55,555 nucleotides of DNA from Enterococcus sp. (GTDB lineage: Bacteria; Bacillota; Bacilli; Lactobacillales; Enterococcaceae): assembly GCF_022711995.1 (NCBI RefSeq), contig NZ_JALAHI010000034.1, positions 1 through 55,555 of the forward strand, in the 5' to 3' direction. Under the pieces are notes generated by a model that worked only from the letters and a program-made list of their open reading frames with translations, made no database searches and was not told the origin of the DNA. The position numbers and the translations under genes were made by a program. This document shows positions 1 to 7,525 of the stretch, piece after piece. Each line of letters begins with the position of its first letter. Position 1 is the first letter of the stretch.

Positions 1-4
1 ATGC

Positions 5-18
5 TACACTATAGTGTA
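5..18. promoter_or_regulatory. 14-bp perfect palindrome, possible repressor operator
   Basis: TACACTATAGTGTA is a perfect inverted repeat. It lies just upstream of a TATAAT hexamer at 31-36, so the place where a -35 element would sit falls inside the palindrome. The remnant antirepressor gene follows. A phage-type repressor operator is the natural reading, but no repressor gene is in view. Confidence 0.35.
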
Positions 19-87
19 TTTTGGTGTCAATATAATTTATAAAACTGTTGTTAAATTTGTTTCCCCTTAAATGGGAGGAAGATTCCG

Positions 88-370
88 ATAAACGAATTTA
101 ATCAAAGTAGCAAAAAACGAAATTGATGAGCAATTGGTAAGTGCAAGAGATTTGTAAAAGACTTTGGGGGTTAAATGAAAATTCTCAGCATGGTGGGAAC
201 AAAACGCGCAATTACTGATTGCAGGAGAAGATTTTACAAGTGTACTTTCAAAAAGATCTTAAGTAACACAAAATCTTCTTACTCAGAATCGAGTAGGAGG
301 GATTCAAATGGTAACAAGATTTGAAAAGTTATTGTTGAATATTTGTGGGTTAATATGTGAGTCAAATTGA
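88..370 (+). pseudogene. degraded phage antirepressor (AntA/AntB-type) remnant
   Basis: No intact frame exists, but the sequence still reads as a phage antirepressor N-terminus. After one frame correction it gives LIKVAKNEIDEQLVSARDL, then KTLGV, then KFSAWWEQN and GEDFTSVL, which are typical AntA/AntB-domain blocks. Four lesions are visible. The codon at the expected start, after a GGGAGGAAG ribosome site, is ATA rather than ATG (88-90). One T appears inserted near 97-99. In-frame stops follow at about 155 and 175. Similarity is convincing to about 260; the rest, up to a stop near 370, is weak. It is probably the residue of a decayed prophage or mobile element; no other phage gene is in the window. 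Confidence 0.7.
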
Positions 371-377
371 AGTGTTT

Positions 378-430
378 AAAAAAAAGAAGTTCGTAAACGC
401 CAAAGTAATCAACGTTTGCGAACTTCTTAA
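378..430. terminator. terminator downstream of rpmG, possibly bidirectional
   Basis: A stem pairs GAAGTTCG plus AAACG with CGTTT plus CGAACTTC. A run of A on the left becomes a T-run on the minus strand, so it fits termination of rpmG. Confidence 0.75.
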
Positions 431-436
431 ATAGTA

Positions 437-586
437 TTATTTTGTTTCGCGGTGTAAAGTAACTTTTCTTTCACGTGGGCAATATTTTTTCTTTTCCAAA
501 CGATCAGGATTGTTACGTTTGTTTTTGTTTGTTAAGTAGTTGCGTTCTTTACAAGAAGTGCACTCTAATGTGATGTTTACGCGCAT
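437..586 (-). CDS. rpmG: 50S ribosomal protein L33
   Basis: A 49-residue protein of the large ribosomal subunit, too short for most gene finders. It begins [19 protein letters not shown] and ends in the usual KVTLHRETK, with the KKYCPRERK segment between, matching the standard length of bacterial L33. It keeps CTSC near the N-terminus and one cysteine at residue 36. The second C-terminal cysteine of zinc-binding L33 is absent (ERK), so full four-cysteine zinc binding is unlikely. A GGGAGGG ribosome site precedes the ATG. In Bacillus, rpmGA is followed by yqgN, gluP, yqgQ and glcK. Here the same block follows, but separated by a siderophore locus. Confidence 0.95.
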   Translation of the reverse strand: MRVNITLECTSCKERNYLTNKNKRNNPDRLEKKKYCPRERKVTLHRETK

Positions 587-747
587 GTTTTTCCCTCCCA
601 TATAATCAAGAATTCTCTAAGATTCCTCTCAGACTAAAATATAATAGCATGTTTGGCAAAGGAATGCTAGTGGTTTGATGAAATTTGTTAAGTAATTTTA
701 CTTGACGAAATTTCGGGTTAGGTCGGGACTCATTTGAGTGCAGTCAG

Positions 748-1680
748 TTAGCGCAATTTATTTTGCACATCTTCGATCATTTTTGTATAGGCAATTGGTC
801 CATTATAGAGCCAGCTGGTTTTAGGTCCAAACTCCCAAAGATTTCCCTCTTTGACTGCTTTAAGATTTTGCCAAACTTGGTCTTTAAAAAAGTCGGCTCC
901 TTGATCGCTGTTCACTAAAATTAAATAGTCAGCATCTAGTTCAGCGAGTTTTTCCAAAGAAACGGCAGACCAATCGGCAGTTGCCGTTTTACTGATCTCA
1001 GAAACTAGAGGCGGCACAGAAAAGCCTAGCTCATGGTAAAGAAGTTGTCCACTGGAGCGATCCTCCGCAACCATAAATGCGGAATTGTTGGTGACCCAAA
1101 GAACAGCGACGGATTTTCCATTGATTTTATCCGCAAAATCTTGCTTCGTTGTTTTCACTAATGCATCATAGTCTTTTTCTACTTTTGCAGCTTGGCCTTC
1201 TTTATCTAACACCTTTGCAATGTCCGTCAAACGGTCCCGCCAAGTTACATCCTCGCCATTTTTAACCACATAAGTTGGCGCGATTTTACTGTACTGTGCG
1301 TATTTATCGCCTTCAACCATCGAATTGTTATCGATCAGTAGTAAATCTGGTTCGTAACTTAAAACATCTTCATAAGGCAAATCGTAGTTGATTCTTGGAA
1401 CATCACTTAGTTTGTCTTGCAAATAGCCTTGATCGCTGTCATTGCCGACTGTCCATTGGGCAACGGGGGTGACATTTAATGCAACCAAATAATCTTCTAA
1501 ATAACTGCCGATGATCCGCTTTGGCTCTTTAGGGATCGTGACCTCGTGATCAGCTGCATCTTTCAAAGTAGTGGATTCAGTCGACGTTGTGTTTTTTGAA
1601 GCGGTGGAACACGCACTTAAAGCGAAGGCCATCATCATACAAGACAGCCAAAAAAATGTTTTTGTTGATCGTTTTTTCAT
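748..1680 (-). CDS. siderophore/heme ABC transporter substrate-binding lipoprotein (FhuD/FepB type)
   Basis: A 310-residue extracellular lipoprotein that should capture a ferric siderophore or related iron complex and pass it to the divergently encoded permease. It has a basic N-terminus, a hydrophobic stretch and a lipobox LSAC with Cys24, then a Ser/Thr-rich linker. The periplasmic-binding (PF01497-type) domain starts at DAADHEVTIPKEPKRII. The frame extends upstream, but ATG at 1680 is preferred: it follows a GGAGGACT ribosome site and gives a proper signal peptide. A Fur-type box lies between promoter and start, so iron repression is expected. The exact ligand cannot be read from sequence. 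Confidence 0.88.
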   Translation of the reverse strand: MKKRSTKTFFWLSCMMMAFALSACSTASKNTTSTESTTLKDAADHEVTIPKEPKRIIGSYLEDYLVALNVTPVAQWTVGNDSDQGYLQDKLSDVPRINYDLPYEDVLSYEPDLLLIDNNSMVEGDKYAQYSKIAPTYVVKNGEDVTWRDRLTDIAKVLDKEGQAAKVEKDYDALVKTTKQDFADKINGKSVAVLWVTNNSAFMVAEDRSSGQLLYHELGFSVPPLVSEISKTATADWSAVSLEKLAELDADYLILVNSDQGADFFKDQVWQNLKAVKEGNLWEFGPKTSWLYNGPIAYTKMIEDVQNKLR

Positions 1681-1703
1681 TTGAGTCCTCCTTGTGATAT
1701 AAA

Positions 1704-1718
1704 TGAGAATCATTCTCA
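1704..1718 (-). promoter_or_regulatory. Fur box for the binding-protein gene
   Basis: TGAGAATCATTCTCA is a perfect 7-1-7 inverted repeat of the type bound by Fur in Firmicutes. It lies just downstream of the predicted transcription start of the minus-strand lipoprotein gene. Confidence 0.8.
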
Positions 1719-1731
1719 CTTTCATTTTGCT

Positions 1732-1760
1732 ATTATCACGAAGATCCCTGTATTTGTCAA
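1732..1760 (-). promoter_or_regulatory. sigma-A promoter of the binding-protein gene
   Basis: On the minus strand, TTGACA and GATAAT are separated by 17 bases. The Fur box at 1704-1718 sits in the initially transcribed region. Confidence 0.7.
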
Positions 1761-1787
1761 TCCTATCTTGTTTTTTGATGTGAAGCA

Positions 1788-1816
1788 TTGACGGAGAGGG
1801 GGAAAACAGACATAAT
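1788..1816 (+). promoter_or_regulatory. sigma-A promoter of the siderophore ABC operon
   Basis: TTGACG and CATAAT are separated by 17 bases. The second Fur box begins at the last base of the -10 element, so bound Fur would block the polymerase. Confidence 0.7.
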
Positions 1817-1832
1817 TGATAATCATTATCAA
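1816..1832 (+). promoter_or_regulatory. Fur box for the siderophore ABC operon
   Basis: TTGATAATCATTATCAA is a near-ideal Fur box, an inverted repeat around a central C, immediately downstream of the -10 element and upstream of the ATPase gene. Confidence 0.85.
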
Positions 1833-1852
1833 TAGAATTTTGAGGGAACGAT

Positions 1853-2644
1853 ATGGCAAAATTACGCACGGTCGATTTATCTGTCGGCTATCAAAAACAA
1901 AAAATTGTGCAAAAGATAACAATCACGATTCCAGAAGGAAAAATCATTGGGTTGATTGGTCCGAATGGTAGTGGAAAATCAACTTTTCTAAAAGCACTCG
2001 CCCGCATTCTTCTTCCATTAGAAGGGGAAGTTTATTTAGATGAGCAAAACTTGCAATCGATCAAAACGAAGGAAGCTGCCACGAAAATAGCTTTATTGTC
2101 GCAAGTCAGTGATTCCTCGATCGGATTAACCATTCGAGAAATTGTTTCTTATGGCCGTTTTCCTTATCAAAAAGGACTAGGTCGATTGACAACAAAAGAT
2201 TATCAAGCCATTGAATGGGCACTAGAAGCCACCGATCTGTTAGAATTGGCAGATGTGACTATTCAAACACTTTCAGGGGGGCAAAAACAACGGGTTTGGA
2301 TCGCTATGGCATTAGCACAAGATACAGAGATCGTTATCTTAGACGAACCAACAACCTTTTTAGATCCGGCCCATCAATTAGAAGTGCTGCTATTGCTAAA
2401 ACGAATCAATGAAAAATATGGGAAAACGATCATTCTATCGATTCACGATTTGAACCATGCTTCTCGTTTTTCCGATTATATTTTTGCACTGAAGGAAGGG
2501 CAATTAATGACTTGGGGGACACCAGAGGAAGTATTGACACACCATTGGTTACAGCAGCTGTTTGCAATCGAAGCGGTTATGGGGACCTTTCCCAATAGTT
2601 CGAAGCCGTTAATTTTGACCTATGAGCTGGGAGCAAATACATGA
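1853..2644 (+). CDS. siderophore ABC transporter ATPase (FhuC/FecE type)
   Basis: A 263-residue cytoplasmic ATPase that powers ferric-siderophore import. Walker A is GPNGSGKST at residues 36-44, the ABC signature LSGGQKQRV at 141-149, Walker B IVILDEP at 161-167, and the switch histidine lies in SIHDLNH. Length and motif spacing match FecE/FepC/FhuC ATPases. The start follows a GAGGGAAC ribosome site. Its stop overlaps the next start (ATGA), so translation with the permease is probably coupled. It is controlled by the Fur box just upstream. The binding protein is encoded divergently. Confidence 0.92.
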   Translation: MAKLRTVDLSVGYQKQKIVQKITITIPEGKIIGLIGPNGSGKSTFLKALARILLPLEGEVYLDEQNLQSIKTKEAATKIALLSQVSDSSIGLTIREIVSYGRFPYQKGLGRLTTKDYQAIEWALEATDLLELADVTIQTLSGGQKQRVWIAMALAQDTEIVILDEPTTFLDPAHQLEVLLLLKRINEKYGKTIILSIHDLNHASRFSDYIFALKEGQLMTWGTPEEVLTHHWLQQLFAIEAVMGTFPNSSKPLILTYELGANT

Positions 2645-3624
2645 AAAAATTTACGATTCTTTTGCTTGTCTTGAGCGGATTACTGATCGCTGTTTTTTTT
2701 CTAGCCTTGATACAAGGAGCAGCAGATATTCCTTTTGCGACAATCAAAGCGGCTTTCTTTGCATTTGATGCAGAAAACCAAACCCATCAAGTGATCCGAA
2801 ATATTCGTTTGCCCCGGGTCTGCGCCTCTTTTATTGTTGGTAGCAGTTTTGCAGTGACTGGCGCGATCATGCAGGGGGTCACTAAAAATCCATTAGCCGA
2901 TAGCGGATTGCTTGGAATCAACAGTGGAGCGGCAGTTGGATTGGCTTTAGCATTCATTGTATTTCCTTCACTGCAACCGAATCAAGCGGCACTGTTTTCA
3001 TTTTTAGGCGCCTTTTTAGCAACGGCTTTCTTATTCTTATTGACGAAGTATTCAAGGATCGGAATGACGCCGACTGGCTTGATTTTAGCTGGTGTCGCAT
3101 TGAGTTCCTTTTTTTCTGCGATTAGTCAAGTCTTGTCACTGCAGTTTGACTTGAACCAAGACTTGGCATTCTGGTTTATCGGTGGCGCGGCAAACGTAAC
3201 TTGGGCGCAACTGCGAGTGATTAGCCCCATTTACTTTGTAGCATTTTGTATTGTCCTTGGTTTAGGAAAGTCCTTGAATTTGTTGGCGATGGGGGATGAG
3301 CTGGCGATTTCTTTAGGAAAGCATCCTGAAAGAATTCGTCTTCTGTCTTTGACGGTTGTCGTTATGTTGGCAGGGATGGCTGTGTCAGTAGTGGGACCAG
3401 TTGGCTTTGTTGGACTGATCGTTCCTCACGTGATCCGGGGGATCATCGGCAAAAATTACCAGATGATTTTACCTTTGTCTTTAATTGCTGGCGGAATACT
3501 GGTGATTTTAGCTGATTGGGTGGGACGAATCATTCGGCCTCCCTTTGAAACCCCCTTTGGGATCATTATGGCTTTGATTGGTGTTCCTTTCTTATTAGTA
3601 AAGATTCGGAGGGAACAGCTATGA
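2641..3624 (+). CDS. siderophore ABC transporter permease 1 (FecCD family)
   Basis: A 327-residue inner-membrane permease with about nine hydrophobic segments. Family marks include RNIRLPRV near residue 56, GAIMQGVTKNPLADSGLLG, and the C-terminal VGPVGFVGLIVPHVIR coupling region that contacts the ATPase. It should form a heterodimer with the product of the next gene. It overlaps both neighbours by four bases (ATGA), showing a tightly packed operon. Confidence 0.92.
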   Translation: MKKFTILLLVLSGLLIAVFFLALIQGAADIPFATIKAAFFAFDAENQTHQVIRNIRLPRVCASFIVGSSFAVTGAIMQGVTKNPLADSGLLGINSGAAVGLALAFIVFPSLQPNQAALFSFLGAFLATAFLFLLTKYSRIGMTPTGLILAGVALSSFFSAISQVLSLQFDLNQDLAFWFIGGAANVTWAQLRVISPIYFVAFCIVLGLGKSLNLLAMGDELAISLGKHPERIRLLSLTVVVMLAGMAVSVVGPVGFVGLIVPHVIRGIIGKNYQMILPLSLIAGGILVILADWVGRIIRPPFETPFGIIMALIGVPFLLVKIRREQL

Positions 3625-4601
3625 AGAAAAAAATCGGGTTTCTTTTTATTTTGGTTCTTCTGGCGTTTTGCGGCAGTATCATGGTGGGGAAAACCTTCTT
3701 TTCTTTTGATCTCTGGCTCGCGCTTTGGCAACAAACGGCCACGACAAGTCAATCATTGATCTTCTTTGACTTCCGACTCCCGCGAGCGCTACTGGCATTG
3801 ATTGCTGGGTCTGCCTTTGGTTTTTCTGGCTTTTTGCTGCAGGGCGTCACTAGAAATGAGTTAGCAGATGCCAGTATTTTAGGGATCAATAATGGGGCAG
3901 GCTTCTGTGTGATGTTCTATTTAGGTTTTTATGCCCAGGGGTCCCAATTGTTGCCGCTCATTGGGACTATCGGCGGGTTATTCGCTGCACTGCTTGTTTA
4001 TATAGTAGCCTATAAATATCGGCAATTCCTTTCCATGGAGCGAGTTTTATTATCTGGCATTGCGGTTAATGCAGGTCTTGCTTCGGCGACGTTATTATTG
4101 ACCGTTCAATTATCAAAAGAGCGCTATAGTTTTGTTACCGCATGGCTTTCAGGATCAATCTGGGGGACTTCTTGGTCACAAGTTTTGAGTTTAGTGCCAT
4201 GGGTTTTGATTCTAGGTTTATTGGCTTTTTGGCTCACGCCATGGATCAATTTATTAGGCTTTGGAGAAGAACAAGCAATCAGTTTAGGCGTTCCCTTGAA
4301 TTTTCTACGTACTTGCTTGTTAGTGTTATCTGTTGGCTTGGCTGCTAGTAGTGTTGGTTATACTGGAAATTTGGCTTTCATTGGTTTGTTGGCACCCCAT
4401 ATCGCAAAAGGTTTGATTGGCAATGAGTCGCGATCGGCGTTGCTGGCATCGGGAATGATTGGCGCGATATTGGTTTTAGTCAGCGACACCATCGGTCGCC
4501 TGTTGCTTCAAGAAGGAGAAGTTCCCGCGGGCATCGTGATTGCCCTTATCGGCGCGCCATACTTTTTGTTTTTATTGCTTCGTCAAAAAAAGCAAGGATG
4601 A
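3621..4601 (+). CDS. siderophore ABC transporter permease 2 (FecCD family)
   Basis: A 326-residue permease, the second half of the FecCD-type heterodimer. It carries FRLPRALLALIAGSAFG, LLQGVTRNELADASILG and the C-terminal GYTGNLAFIGLLAPHIAK coupling segment. About nine to ten membrane spans are evident. No terminator follows: its stop overlaps a small membrane-protein ORF, which overlaps the cyclo-ligase gene. Iron-regulated transcripts may therefore read into housekeeping genes. Confidence 0.92.
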   Translation: MKKKIGFLFILVLLAFCGSIMVGKTFFSFDLWLALWQQTATTSQSLIFFDFRLPRALLALIAGSAFGFSGFLLQGVTRNELADASILGINNGAGFCVMFYLGFYAQGSQLLPLIGTIGGLFAALLVYIVAYKYRQFLSMERVLLSGIAVNAGLASATLLLTVQLSKERYSFVTAWLSGSIWGTSWSQVLSLVPWVLILGLLAFWLTPWINLLGFGEEQAISLGVPLNFLRTCLLVLSVGLAASSVGYTGNLAFIGLLAPHIAKGLIGNESRSALLASGMIGAILVLVSDTIGRLLLQEGEVPAGIVIALIGAPYFLFLLLRQKKQG

Positions 4602-4720
4602 TGAAAAAGATTCTCACGATTGTATTTGCTATTTACGTCGTATTTTTGGTACTATTCGGAGTAGGAGTTGTTGAATCATGGATAAAAAACTATTGCGCGA
4701 ACAAGGACAAACGCGTTTGA
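4601..4720 (+). CDS. small single-span membrane protein, 39 residues
   Basis: The ORF starts MKKILTIVFAIYVVFLVLF, one strongly hydrophobic span, followed by a short tail ending CANKDKRV. I do not recognise a family. The start overlaps the stop of the upstream permease, and its 3' end overlaps the start of the cyclo-ligase gene by 43 bases in another frame. The ribosome site (AAGGA) is very close, so coupled translation would be needed. Bacillus has a small ORF of unknown function (yqgO) inside the same gene block, so this may be a positional counterpart. It could also be a chance frame. Confidence 0.45.
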   Translation: MKKILTIVFAIYVVFLVLFGVGVVESWIKNYCANKDKRV

Positions 4721-5235
4721 AGCAACTGAATCCCCAAATAAAGCAGCATAAAGAGCAAATCATTCAGTCGCTATTGTTTGCTTCTAAAGAGTGGGGGGAG
4801 GCAGAGTCGGTGGGGCTGATCCGTTCATTGCCTTTTGAGTTTGATACCCAGCCTATTTTTGCCCGCGGATTTCTTGAAAACAAGCGGCTGGCTGTACCAG
4901 TCGCTGTCGAAAAGCAGCTTTGCTTTTATCAAGTGTCCCCTCAAACCGAGTATCAGCTATCTTCATTTGGGGTAGAAGAACCCCTTTCGCAAATGAAAAT
5001 CGCGGATTTAGATCTGTTGATCGTTCCTGGTTTGATCTTTTCCCCTAAAGGGTATCGGATCGGATTTGGCGGCGGCTATTACGATCGGTTTCTGGCGGAT
5101 TTTTCAGGCAAGAAATTGTCTCTCGTTTTTGCAGAGCAGTTCGATGATCGCTGGCAGCCGGATTCTTTTGACATTCCTGTCCAGAAAATAATCACTGACC
5201 AGATTTCTTTCGGTGAAAAAGGAGTTTACGAATGA
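4678..5235 (+). CDS. 5-formyltetrahydrofolate cyclo-ligase (YgfA/YqgN family)
   Basis: A 185-residue cytoplasmic enzyme that uses ATP to convert 5-formyltetrahydrofolate to 5,10-methenyltetrahydrofolate, returning a storage folate to one-carbon metabolism. The C-terminal family signature GFGGGYYDRFL is intact, as are DLLIVPGLIFSPKGYRIG and the N-terminal basic segment. The length is standard. The start is near a GGAGTTGTTG ribosome site. It overlaps the rhomboid gene by four bases. The order cyclo-ligase, rhomboid, yqgQ, glcK is conserved with Bacillus. Confidence 0.93.
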   Translation: MDKKLLREQGQTRLKQLNPQIKQHKEQIIQSLLFASKEWGEAESVGLIRSLPFEFDTQPIFARGFLENKRLAVPVAVEKQLCFYQVSPQTEYQLSSFGVEEPLSQMKIADLDLLIVPGLIFSPKGYRIGFGGGYYDRFLADFSGKKLSLVFAEQFDDRWQPDSFDIPVQKIITDQISFGEKGVYE

Positions 5236-5912
5236 ATAGACAAATGAAAAGATGGCTCAATCAGCCATTCCTGACTTATACGTTTTTAGCCATCCAGACA
5301 CTGGTTTTTGTTATCGGTTATTTAAGTCCGATGGTTCAAGTATCTGGAGTTATGTTTGGACCCTACGTTGCTTACATGAACGAGTACTGGCGCTTTCTAA
5401 CGCCAATTTTCATCCATTTTGGTCTCGCTCATTTTGCTGTCAATTCTGTAATCCTCTATTTTATGGGACAGCAGGTCGAGGCAATTTATGGTCATACCCG
5501 ATTCTTTGTCTTGTATCTAGCCAGTGGCATCTTGGGAAATGCGATGAGTTTTGCCTTTAATCAGGCCGGGATTCAGTCTGCAGGTGCCAGCACATCATTG
5601 TTTGGTTTGTTTGGCGCCTTTTTGATTCTGGGGCTGCACTTTAAAAATGATTACCAGATCCAAGCGATGGTTCGTCAATTTGCATTGTTCGTTGTCTTGA
5701 ATCTCGTGTTTGGTTTATTTGATCAATCGATTGATATTTGGGGACATGTCGGAGGTATCTTGGGGGGATTCATCTTAGGCAATGCATTGGCTTTACCTAA
5801 GAACTATGGAAAATATTCGATTCATACCCGAATTCTTTCTGCCATCGTTTTTCTTTTTTTGCTGGCAGTTTTTGTGATATATGGTTTAAAAAAGTATCAA
5901 ATACTTGTATAA
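5232..5912 (+). CDS. rhomboid family intramembrane serine protease (GluP-like, short form)
   Basis: A 226-residue polytopic membrane protease. Visible active-site elements are the HFGLAHFAVN segment with Asn71, catalytic Ser120 in GASTSLFG, and His172 in GHVGGILGG. The usual G-x-S-G motif has Thr instead of the final Gly, but the Ser/His dyad is intact. About six membrane spans are present. Unlike Bacillus GluP, it has neither the N-terminal cytosolic domain nor C-terminal TPR repeats. The start overlaps the upstream stop (ATGA). Its substrate cannot be inferred. Confidence 0.9.
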   Translation: MNRQMKRWLNQPFLTYTFLAIQTLVFVIGYLSPMVQVSGVMFGPYVAYMNEYWRFLTPIFIHFGLAHFAVNSVILYFMGQQVEAIYGHTRFFVLYLASGILGNAMSFAFNQAGIQSAGASTSLFGLFGAFLILGLHFKNDYQIQAMVRQFALFVVLNLVFGLFDQSIDIWGHVGGILGGFILGNALALPKNYGKYSIHTRILSAIVFLFLLAVFVIYGLKKYQILV

Positions 5913-5930
5913 TAAGCAGGAAGTGTGTTT

Positions 5931-6140
5931 ATGGAAACGTTATATGACGTACAACAACTATTGAAACAATTTGGTGTTTATATTTATGTAGGCAAGCGGA
6001 TCTATGATATCGAGTTGATCCAGATGGAAGTCAGAAACCTCTATGACAGCCGTCTGATCGATCGAGATACCTATATGACCGCTTGGCGTATTTTAAAACG
6101 TGAACACCGGATTGAAGAGAGCCGGGAGGAAAATAAGTGA
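5931..6140 (+). CDS. yqgQ: YqgQ family protein (DUF910)
   Basis: A 69-residue cytoplasmic protein of unknown function, matching YqgQ in length and in position between the rhomboid gene and glucokinase. It begins METLYDVQQLLKQFGVYIY and includes RNLYDSRLIDRDTYMTAW, consistent with a small helical bundle. ATG at 5931 is chosen over the in-frame GTG at 5925 because it lies seven bases after GCAGGAAG. The stop shares a base with the glcK start. Confidence 0.88.
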   Translation: METLYDVQQLLKQFGVYIYVGKRIYDIELIQMEVRNLYDSRLIDRDTYMTAWRILKREHRIEESREENK

Positions 6141-7105
6141 TGGACAAAAAAATCATCGGAATCGATCTAGGTGGAACCACGGTTAAATTTGCCGTATTGA
6201 CTTCTGAAGGAGAGATTCAACAAAAATGGAGTATCGATACCAATATTCTTGATGAAGGTTCACACATCGTACCAGAGATCATTGCATCAATCAATCACCG
6301 TTTGGACTTGTATGACATGAAAGCGGAAGACTTTATTGGAATCGGAATGGGAACTCCAGGAAGTGTTGACCGGAAAAAAGGAACCGTTATCGGCGCCTAC
6401 AATTTGAACTGGAAAACATTGCAGCCCGTCAAAGAAGCCATCGAAAAAGGAACGGGAATTCCTTTTGCTATCGATAACGATGCCAATGTTGCCGCATTAG
6501 GCGAACGTTGGAAAGGTGCCGGAGATAACAACCCAGACGTGATTTTTATCACTCTTGGCACGGGTGTTGGTGGCGGAATCATCATGGAAGGACAACTTTT
6601 ACATGGTGTGGCAGGATGTGCTGGAGAAATCGGCCATATTACAGTAGATCCAGAAGGATTTGAATGTACTTGCGGCAAGCGCGGCTGTCTAGAAACAGTT
6701 TCTAGTGCGACGGGTGTTGTTCGAGTGGCAAGACATTTGGCAGAGGAATATGCTGGCGACTCTGAACTGAAAAAAGAATTGGATAATGGGGAAGACATTT
6801 CTAGTAAAGATATTTTTGAAGCAGCCCAAGCAAAAGATCCGTTTGCATTGATGGTCGTCGACAAAGTCTGCTTCTACTTGGGACTTGCCTGCGGAAATCT
6901 GGGTAATACACTCAATCCTTCCAGTATTGTTCTAGGTGGAGGTGTTTCAGCAGCAGGTGAATTTTTACGTAGCCGTGTAGCTGATTACTTTGCACAATTT
7001 ACCTTCCCGCAAGTAACTGAAAGTACGGAAATCAAATTAGCTGAGTTAGGAAACGATGCTGGCGTGATCGGTGCCGCATCATTAGCATTACAATTTGCAA
7101 AGTAG
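6140..7105 (+). CDS. glcK: glucokinase, ROK family
   Basis: A 321-residue cytoplasmic kinase that phosphorylates free glucose to glucose-6-phosphate. It has the ATP-binding GIDLGGTTVKF, the substrate loop with DNDANVAALGE, LGTGVGGGI, and the ROK zinc motif ECTCGKRGCLE. ATG at 6140 is preferred to GTG at 6137 because of spacing from GGGAGGA. In this window it can supply glucose-6-phosphate alongside the galactose pathway further right. It overlaps yqgQ by one base, so the two are co-transcribed. Confidence 0.95.
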   Translation: MDKKIIGIDLGGTTVKFAVLTSEGEIQQKWSIDTNILDEGSHIVPEIIASINHRLDLYDMKAEDFIGIGMGTPGSVDRKKGTVIGAYNLNWKTLQPVKEAIEKGTGIPFAIDNDANVAALGERWKGAGDNNPDVIFITLGTGVGGGIIMEGQLLHGVAGCAGEIGHITVDPEGFECTCGKRGCLETVSSATGVVRVARHLAEEYAGDSELKKELDNGEDISSKDIFEAAQAKDPFALMVVDKVCFYLGLACGNLGNTLNPSSIVLGGGVSAAGEFLRSRVADYFAQFTFPQVTESTEIKLAELGNDAGVIGAASLALQFAK

Positions 7106-7120
7106 AGAGGAAAAGGTAAG

Positions 7121-7519
7121 ATGTCTGTTTTTAACTGGATTAATATCATTTTAGGGTTGATTTTATTGGCAATCGCATTAAATTGGGCGTATTTCCAAAT
7201 CATGGGTAGAAGATCCGCAAAAATCATTTCCGAAGAAGAATTTAAGAATGGAATGAAAAAAGCGCAAGTGATCGATGTTCGTGAGAAAAATGAGTTTGAT
7301 GCAGGTCACATCTTGGGTGCCAGAAATATCCCATTTACTGTGTTAACAAACTCCTTTAGTGCCTTTCGGAGAGATCAGCCAATCTACTTGTATGATACCC
7401 GTAAATCTTTAAGTATTCGCGCAGCGAATAAACTTCGAAAAGAAGGCTTTAAAGATGTGTATATCCTTAAAGAAGGCTATGAAGGCTGGAGCGGAAAAAC
7501 AAAGAAAAAAAATAGCTAA
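7121..7519 (+). CDS. membrane-anchored rhodanese-like protein without catalytic Cys
   Basis: A 132-residue protein with one N-terminal membrane span (NIILGLILLAIALNWAYF) and a cytoplasmic rhodanese fold (VIDVREKNEFDAGHILGARN onwards). In active rhodaneses the segment after the central strand has a Cys that carries sulfur; here it reads YLYDTRKSLSIR, with Asp92 at that place. Sulfurtransferase activity is therefore unlikely. A binding or scaffold role is inference. It closes the cyclo-ligase to glcK block and is followed by a large structured terminator. Confidence 0.85.
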   Translation: MSVFNWINIILGLILLAIALNWAYFQIMGRRSAKIISEEEFKNGMKKAQVIDVREKNEFDAGHILGARNIPFTVLTNSFSAFRRDQPIYLYDTRKSLSIRAANKLRKEGFKDVYILKEGYEGWSGKTKKKNS

Positions 7520-7525
7520 TCAACC

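Noticed and set aside
5-18. Palindrome as a CopY-type cop box
   Set aside because: Cop boxes need TACA-two bases-TGTA; here the arms are six bases apart between ACA and TGT.
1681-1869. N-terminal extension of the siderophore-binding lipoprotein
   Set aside because: Would include promoter, Fur box and ribosome site and bury the signal peptide.
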